Shown one piece after another: positions 62,396 to 64,000 of a DNA stretch of 64,000 nt (position 1 is its first letter; every line of letters starts with the position of its first letter). This stretch comes from Paraburkholderia bannensis (GTDB lineage: Bacteria; Pseudomonadota; Gammaproteobacteria; Burkholderiales; Burkholderiaceae): the NCBI RefSeq assembly GCF_014200455.1, contig NZ_JACHBW010000017.1, positions 1 to 64,000 on the forward strand. Reading direction: 5' to 3'. The notes under the pieces are model-generated. The model did no database searches. It was given only the letters and a program-made list of their open reading frames with translations, and had not been told where the DNA came from. The translations under genes and the position numbers were made by a program.

Positions 62396-64000
62396 GATAC
62401 CCCGCGCTCAGCGCTCTGCAACTACGCTGCCATCGCCGATTCACGATCTCAGGATTGTTACGACAGACGGATTGCAGACGCTCCGCGGCGACAAAATTAC
62501 ACCGGCTATAGCTGGTTGGAAGGCAGTGGGCCTCTGCACAATGCCGGCTGCATGGGTTCCACCTTTCTTTGTCATCTCAGCCGCCTGCTTTGGCACTAAC
62601 CTTGGCCAGCTCTTCCACGATCGGATCGAACAGGCTATCAAGGATATCTTGGGCGAGCTCCAACTCAGTGAGCAAACGCCAGTATTTATCAGGTCAAGCG
62701 GTGTCGCTGAGACGTTGCACGTCCGCGGTCAACTGGATTCGATCGAGTGCTCCGCAGGCAACATTTTGTCTAGCGCGAAAGCGTTAGTGGAGCGACTCAA
62801 TGCGGTCGCACCAGCGGGCGCCGGCACAATTCATCTGGTCGTCCAAAAAAGCGTTTCTGTGGCGGAGAAAGGGCACCTGTCGAATGAGCGCCGTCTCAGT
62901 CGCGAGCCGAGAGACTGGGTCGCCGAGTTCGAGCCTATTAACGGTGAACGGGGTCGAACTGAATCAGTGGCCGTTCGGACTTGGCGGAGTGGCAAGGCCA
63001 TCGACACCGTTACCGATCTGGCGTGTGATGCCCGCGCCGCGGTCGGAATCGTCCTTAAGCGTGTGGGAGGCTGGGCGATGCAATTCGCCTCCCGGATGCA
63101 TTTCGAATGGGTGTGGGACAAGAGTGCCATCTGGCTCGTTCAGGCCGATGTCGCGTCGATCAGCGGTGGTATCGACCCTAGATCAGTGATTCCCGCGCAC
63201 ATACCAAAGCTAAAGACCGATGAGCTTCGCGCATTCAAGGCTGCGTGCGAATCGGACTTCGCCACGTATGGCAAGCTGCGCAACGCTAGCATGTATGGTG
63301 AACTTGGCTATCAGATGCCGCCGTTCTATGTGCTCAATCAACCCGAAATCATTCATGCGCTACTTCGCGGCGAAGTCACTGACGAGCTTGCGGCCGATCT
63401 GAGCGTATTGACTCAACGCCCCTTCATTATCCGTACTGACGGCACCCAGATTCCCAAGGTGAAGCGCGAAATGTTGCCGCGCAGTGATGAACTTCGATCG
63501 CTCGCCGACGCAACGGAATGGCTTACAACAACCTTCGCACAAATCGTAATTGACGCTGACCTTGCGGACACGGGGTTGTGCCTCATCGCCCACCATTTCA
63601 TCCCGTCGGTTGCGTCGGCTTGGGCACGAGCAGAGCCGGGAAACCCGCTAGTTCGCATCGAATCCCTGTGGGGCATTCCAGAGGGGCTGTATTGGCATTC
63701 TCACGATACGTTCGAAGTCGATACCGGAAGTCGGGATATCAGGAATGCGAACATCGGCGGGCACTTGGAATATGGGCTGCGTGAGCGTCTCCGATACAAG
63801 GGCACGTTCATTGCTGCGGACGACGAAGGCCATTGGATCCCGCAGATTACAGACATAGCTCACGATTGGGCTCGCAGTATTACGCGGACGCAATGGATAT
63901 TCGAAATTGCACAAAGTACGCGCAGGATAGCTGAGCGCTGCCAGCAGTCGACGGCTGTGATGTGGTTCGTGGATAACCATCGCGAAGCAACCCCACACCG
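62382..64000 (+). CDS. PEP synthase/PPDK-like ATP-grasp protein, truncated by the window end
   Basis: An open frame of 539 codons running off the right edge, starting ATG 62382 inside the end of the membrane-protein gene (14-base overlap). VFIRSSGVAETLHVRGQLDS (Arg104-Ser-Ser) resembles the ATP-grasp N-terminal domain of pyruvate phosphate dikinase and PEP synthase (VRSSATAED-like). A second similar half begins near residue 347 (PFIIRTDGTQIP), with ESLWGIPEGLYWHS near residue 427, as in tandem ATP-grasp proteins. The PEP/pyruvate domains may lie beyond the window. Confidence 0.7.
   Translation, partial: MANNKIPRAQRSATTLPSPIHDLRIVTTDGLQTLRGDKITPAIAGWKAVGLCTMPAAWVPPFFVISAACFGTNLGQLFHDRIEQAIKDILGELQLSEQTPVFIRSSGVAETLHVRGQLDSIECSAGNILSSAKALVERLNAVAPAGAGTIHLVVQKSVSVAEKGHLSNERRLSREPRDWVAEFEPINGERGRTESVAVRTWRSGKAIDTVTDLACDARAAVGIVLKRVGGWAMQFASRMHFEWVWDKSAIWLVQADVASISGGIDPRSVIPAHIPKLKTDELRAFKAACESDFATYGKLRNASMYGELGYQMPPFYVLNQPEIIHALLRGEVTDELAADLSVLTQRPFIIRTDGTQIPKVKREMLPRSDELRSLADATEWLTTTFAQIVIDADLADTGLCLIAHHFIPSVASAWARAEPGNPLVRIESLWGIPEGLYWHSHDTFEVDTGSRDIRNANIGGHLEYGLRERLRYKGTFIAADDEGHWIPQITDIAHDWARSITRTQWIFEIAQSTRRIAERCQQSTAVMWFVDNHREATPH

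Overview
The window is high-GC DNA from a Burkholderiales chromosome, most likely Paraburkholderia, Caballeronia or a close relative. This is inferred from the gene order (trpEGDC with a trpL leader, prfA-prmC-grxD-ubiX, mltA-apaG-rpe-gph, a paaF/paaN-paaJ-paaG-paaI-paaK cluster), from protein family identities recalled from knowledge, and from GC-rich codon use. No database search was possible.

Positions 1-280 look like the promoter and leader of a ribosomal RNA operon transcribed leftwards out of the window. Positions 463-7072 carry the lower phenylacetyl-CoA pathway: paaF on one side and paaN, paaJ, paaG, paaI, paaK on the other, with a candidate PaaR operator in the divergent gap. Positions 7.1-49.9 kb are core housekeeping DNA. 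They include mltA, apaG, rpe-gph, the tryptophan operon preceded by a leader peptide with three Trp codons, ung with a long N-terminal extension, azoR, an M61 peptidase, a DsbC-type isomerase, a UbiH-type hydroxylase, ychF, ettA, pepP and a degenerate response regulator followed by hemA. They continue with prfA-prmC, a monothiol glutaredoxin, ubiX, an amino-acid permease, cspA, an Hsp70-like protein, an MFS/TetR divergent pair, several methyltransferases and an orphan Eco57I-type adenine methyltransferase.

From 49.9 kb the window is accessory. Two direct copies of the 3' end of tRNA-Thr(UGU), at 49902 and 59626, bracket a 9.7-kb island. It holds an orphan type VI secretion cargo module (vgrG broken by a one-base shift in a seven-G run, a CarG-like periplasmic protein, a two-enzyme peptidoglycan effector, a second periplasmic protein, a PAAR tip), an IS2-like remnant, an unknown gene, a decayed gene, a fragment of an MmeI/YeeA-type methyltransferase and the N-terminal stump of a tyrosine integrase next to the right-hand att copy. 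That right copy is itself only a tRNA fragment, so a second element should begin there and end at an intact tRNA-Thr beyond position 64000.

The start of that second element (60109-64000) holds a compact operon that I do not recognise as any described system: a D12-class adenine methylase, a HIT-domain nucleotide hydrolase, a multi-pass membrane protein and a PEP synthase/PPDK-like ATP-grasp protein that runs off the window. The last three genes overlap or nearly touch. Its position suggests a defence or signalling system; this is the best candidate in the window for something new.
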